From Henckelia pumila (Eukaryota > Streptophyta > Magnoliopsida > Lamiales > Gesneriaceae), in contig NC_133123.1 of NCBI RefSeq assembly GCF_033568475.1, positions 4,526,001-4,590,000 of the forward strand: DNA of 64,000 nucleotides, written 5' to 3'. This document shows, piece by piece, positions 61,425-64,000 of this stretch. Position 1 is the stretch's first letter, and the number at the start of each line of letters is the position of its first letter. The translations under genes and the position numbers were made by a program. The notes beneath the pieces were generated by a model, which saw only the letters and a list, made by a program, of their open reading frames with translations, was not told the DNA's origin and ran no database searches.

Positions 61425-63050
61425 TTTTAAACATGATAAAAATATTTAAATTAAATTATCACGATGATGATGATGATAATAATCACAATTTACGGATATA
61501 TAGTGTATCGTAAATTTACGACGAAGCATTTCACTAAAGTAAAAATCATAGCCTTTAGGATTAAAAATTTTAGTTATATTTTTTAACATGTTAAAAATAT
61601 TTACATTAAGTTAAGATGATGACGACGACGACAATAAAAATAATAATCTCAATTTACGGACAATCAATATATCATAAATTCACGATGAAAATATTCACTA
61701 ACAAATTGAAAATCATGACAATATATAAAAATGTTAACATTTATTTAATATTTTGGAGAATAACGAGAATTAAATATATAAATGTAACATATAAAAATCA
61801 AAAGCATGACCAAAATTAAATTAAATGATATAATCAACCAAATGTAGTGTATGTTTCCAAAGATATCACATTCAAATTTGAATATTAAAAATTAAAAAAA
61901 TTGAATATTTAAAAAAATCATGTTTTCAGTTACGTGTTTAATAGTTATTTGTTTTAAATATACAAAAGTAATAGAAAAAAGATCATATCCGAAATAAATA
62001 AAATAATATAATCAATCACTTAAATATAATTTATGTTTTCAAATAACGTCGTATTAAAATGTGATTTTATATAAATAAACAATTTCACATTTTTTATTAT
62101 GTATTTATTTGTTATATTTAATGTTGTATATGTAAACATATACCTTGATAAAATTTTAATTTATTAAAATTTTTTTTTGAGAGGATAATTTATTAAATTT
62201 ATATGTTGACAGAAATTTACTGTTTTGTCGTACTTTTCTGCACAAGAATCCATATTTTCTTTTAACTCGTATTAAAATATGAATTGTAAATTTATGCATT
62301 CTTTTAACTCTGTCTAATTTTTAAAAATATTACAGGACAATCTATGTGGCATACATTTATTTTATATTAAAAACTTTAGAATGAATAAAATTCTCAAAAT
62401 CAAGATTATAGTCTTTTCGATTACAAATCTATACTATTTTATTAAAGTTGAGATATGTATAATAACCGTTTTTTCTCACCTAATGCGAGAACACCAAGTT
62501 TTTTTGTCAATTTTACCCTTTGGACCCCACCTTCCCCAAAAAGTGGAATTGAATCACTGAACCAGCAACATTTCTTAAAAAACAAAATTGAACAATCAAC
62601 ACGTTTATTCATATTTTCACACGCAATGCGTGTGCCTATCCCGCTAGTTTTAATTATATTTGCGAAAATTTTAAAAAAATTTACATTAAATTATGTTGAT
62701 GATGGCGACGGATTGCTTCATGCATTTTACATTTAAAAAAAATATATACTCCTCAAAAACAAATTGAAAACCTGATATTATATTAAAAAAATGTTAACAT
62801 TTATTTTTTATTTTAGAGAATAATACGATAAATATATATAATTAACATTAAAAACAATAACCGTAATGAAATAATATAGTTTTCAAGGACATCGTATTCA
62901 AATATGATTTTTTTATTAAAAAAAATTAAAAATCTACAATTTCAGTTACGTATTTATTTGTTATTTCTTTTAAATATAGAAAAGTAACATAAAAATCAAA
63001 GTTATAATCGAAATTAAATATAATATATAATCAACCACTTAAAATAATTT
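61425..63050. repeat. Diverged direct repeats in AT-rich DNA
   Basis: Similar segments recur, each with AAAAATATTTA(C/A)ATTAA followed by a GATGATG/GACGACG run: near 61435, 61590 and 62675. Another motif (TATAATCAAYCACTTAAA) recurs near 62010 and 63030, and TCAGTTACGTRTTTA near 61928 and 62942. The 61590-62060 and 62675-63050 stretches look like old copies of one sequence, interrupted by the Helitron. Confidence 0.6.
62428..62647 (+). mobile_element. Small non-autonomous Helitron, 220 bp
   Basis: It begins TCTATACTATTTTATTAAAG after an A and ends CTAG before a T. A hairpin (CACACGCAATGCGTGTG) ends about 10 bases before the CTAG. It is the same family as 61032-61415, in opposite orientation. 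The 93-codon open frame across it is chance. Confidence 0.85.
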
Positions 63051-63053
63051 AGA

Positions 63054-63377
63054 TTCCGTTTGAACATATATTTTTAAAATATTTTTAATATTTTATAAGT
63101 GAAAAAAACTTAAAATATGTATTTAGAGAAAATTTTTGTAAACTATTTTTAAAAAAATGTTCTTTAAATATAATTTTTAAAGAAAATTTGAGATATATTT
63201 TTATAATGAAACAATAGAAATCAAAGATAAGCAACATTACTTTTGTGAAGTTAAAATATTTTTGTAGAACAGTTTTCCAAATACATGTTTATTTTTAAAA
63301 CAACTTTTAACATTTTATAAAAAGTTTTTAAAAAACGTTTTATAAATACGTCTTATAAATACATGTCCAAACGAAAT
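63054..63377. mobile_element. Possible MITE with terminal inverted repeats of about 20 bp
   Basis: The left end TTCCGTTTGAACATATATTT and the inverted right end TTTCGTTTGGACATGTATTT match at most positions. The internal part is AT-rich and partly self-complementary. I could not identify a clear target duplication, so the superfamily is open. Confidence 0.5.
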
Positions 63378-64000
63378 TTTAATCTTGTATATTGGGCTGA
63401 GGTTTTGATATATAGCTAGAGATGTGATCATATGCGCATTCAACTAATGAAGTAACTCATAACTTATTACTCATTAGTTAGTTTTTTCATGGATTTTCAT
63501 TTAGAAAGTTTATCGAGAGTATTCGAATATAATCATTTTTGTAGTTGGATATAAGTTTTTTTTTTTTAAATTTAAACTTATTTATCGTTTAGAAAAGCTT
63601 ATTTAATTTGTTTAGATTCGGGACCATTCCATCTAAAAAAGTTTGGTTTTGATAAATAATAATTAAGTTTAGAATAATAGCAATCGACCAAAAACTAACT
63701 ATTGATATTTGAATTATTACAATCCCAACTCAAACAATGTATTTGATCTAGAATATATATTGAAAAGGACGGCAAGAAAATGGTGACAACGTGTTTAATA
63801 CGGGTGACATTATATTAATGTTTGTAGGCCACCCACATTTAATTGAGTTCACGTTCATGATATTAATACTATACGGCTTGTTAGTTTGTTTGGTATTTGG
63901 CATTCTTAAACTTTAGGTGATTTATGAAATTTTAATTCTAATAATCTCGATAAATAATTAGTATCTCCATATTAAATACAAGAAAGACTTTTGGTTATTC
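63378..64000. other. AT-rich DNA at the right edge of the window
   Basis: I see no gene, RNA gene or recognisable element in this stretch. Confidence 0.5.

Overview
This is a plant nuclear window. The genes have plant-type GT-AG introns, the noncoding DNA is very AT-rich, and the protein families are typical of land plants: type 3 metallothionein, COX17, a MUCI70-like glycosyltransferase, an IBS1-type kinase, an SPA protein and a GT14 glucuronosyltransferase. A eudicot is most likely, perhaps an asterid. The species cannot be named from sequence alone.

Left part (1-19.1 kb): a block of old virus-like elements. A Ty3/gypsy chromovirus of Tekay/Del type is arranged in tandem as partial LTR, internal region, complete 2.93-kb LTR, then the start of a second internal region. 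The second internal region abuts a minus-strand Ty1/copia fragment. After an AT-rich spacer with a long AAT microsatellite comes a second, different Tekay-like element (2.87-kb LTR plus gag). It meets, tail to tail, a minus-strand fragment of an endogenous caulimovirid covering protease, reverse transcriptase and RNase H.

Gene-bearing part 1 (20.7-33.6 kb): a metallothionein type 3 gene (+), a COX17 copper chaperone gene (-) with a probable 5'UTR intron, a small four-helix membrane protein gene (-), and a nine-exon MUCI70-like gene (-) encoding 583 residues.

Intergenic part (34-44 kb): AT-rich DNA carrying a 181-bp SINE, a Mutator-like MITE with 9-bp target duplications, two non-autonomous hAT elements with 8-bp target duplications, a run of 24 G and several AAT microsatellites.

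Gene-bearing part 2 (44.1-60.6 kb): an eight-exon CDK-like kinase gene of the IBS1 group (+, 714 residues) with a leader full of upstream ORFs, a seven-exon SPA3/SPA4-like gene (+, 889 residues) with one GC-AG intron, and a convergent four-exon GlcAT14-like gene (-, 422 residues).

Right end (60.6-64 kb): AT-rich repeats with two small Helitrons of one family in opposite orientation and a MITE-like element. All exon joins are my own reading, supported by continuous reading frames and canonical splice sites. The host genes do not form a pathway. MUCI70 and GlcAT14 are both Golgi cell-wall glycosylation enzymes, but nothing else links the set.
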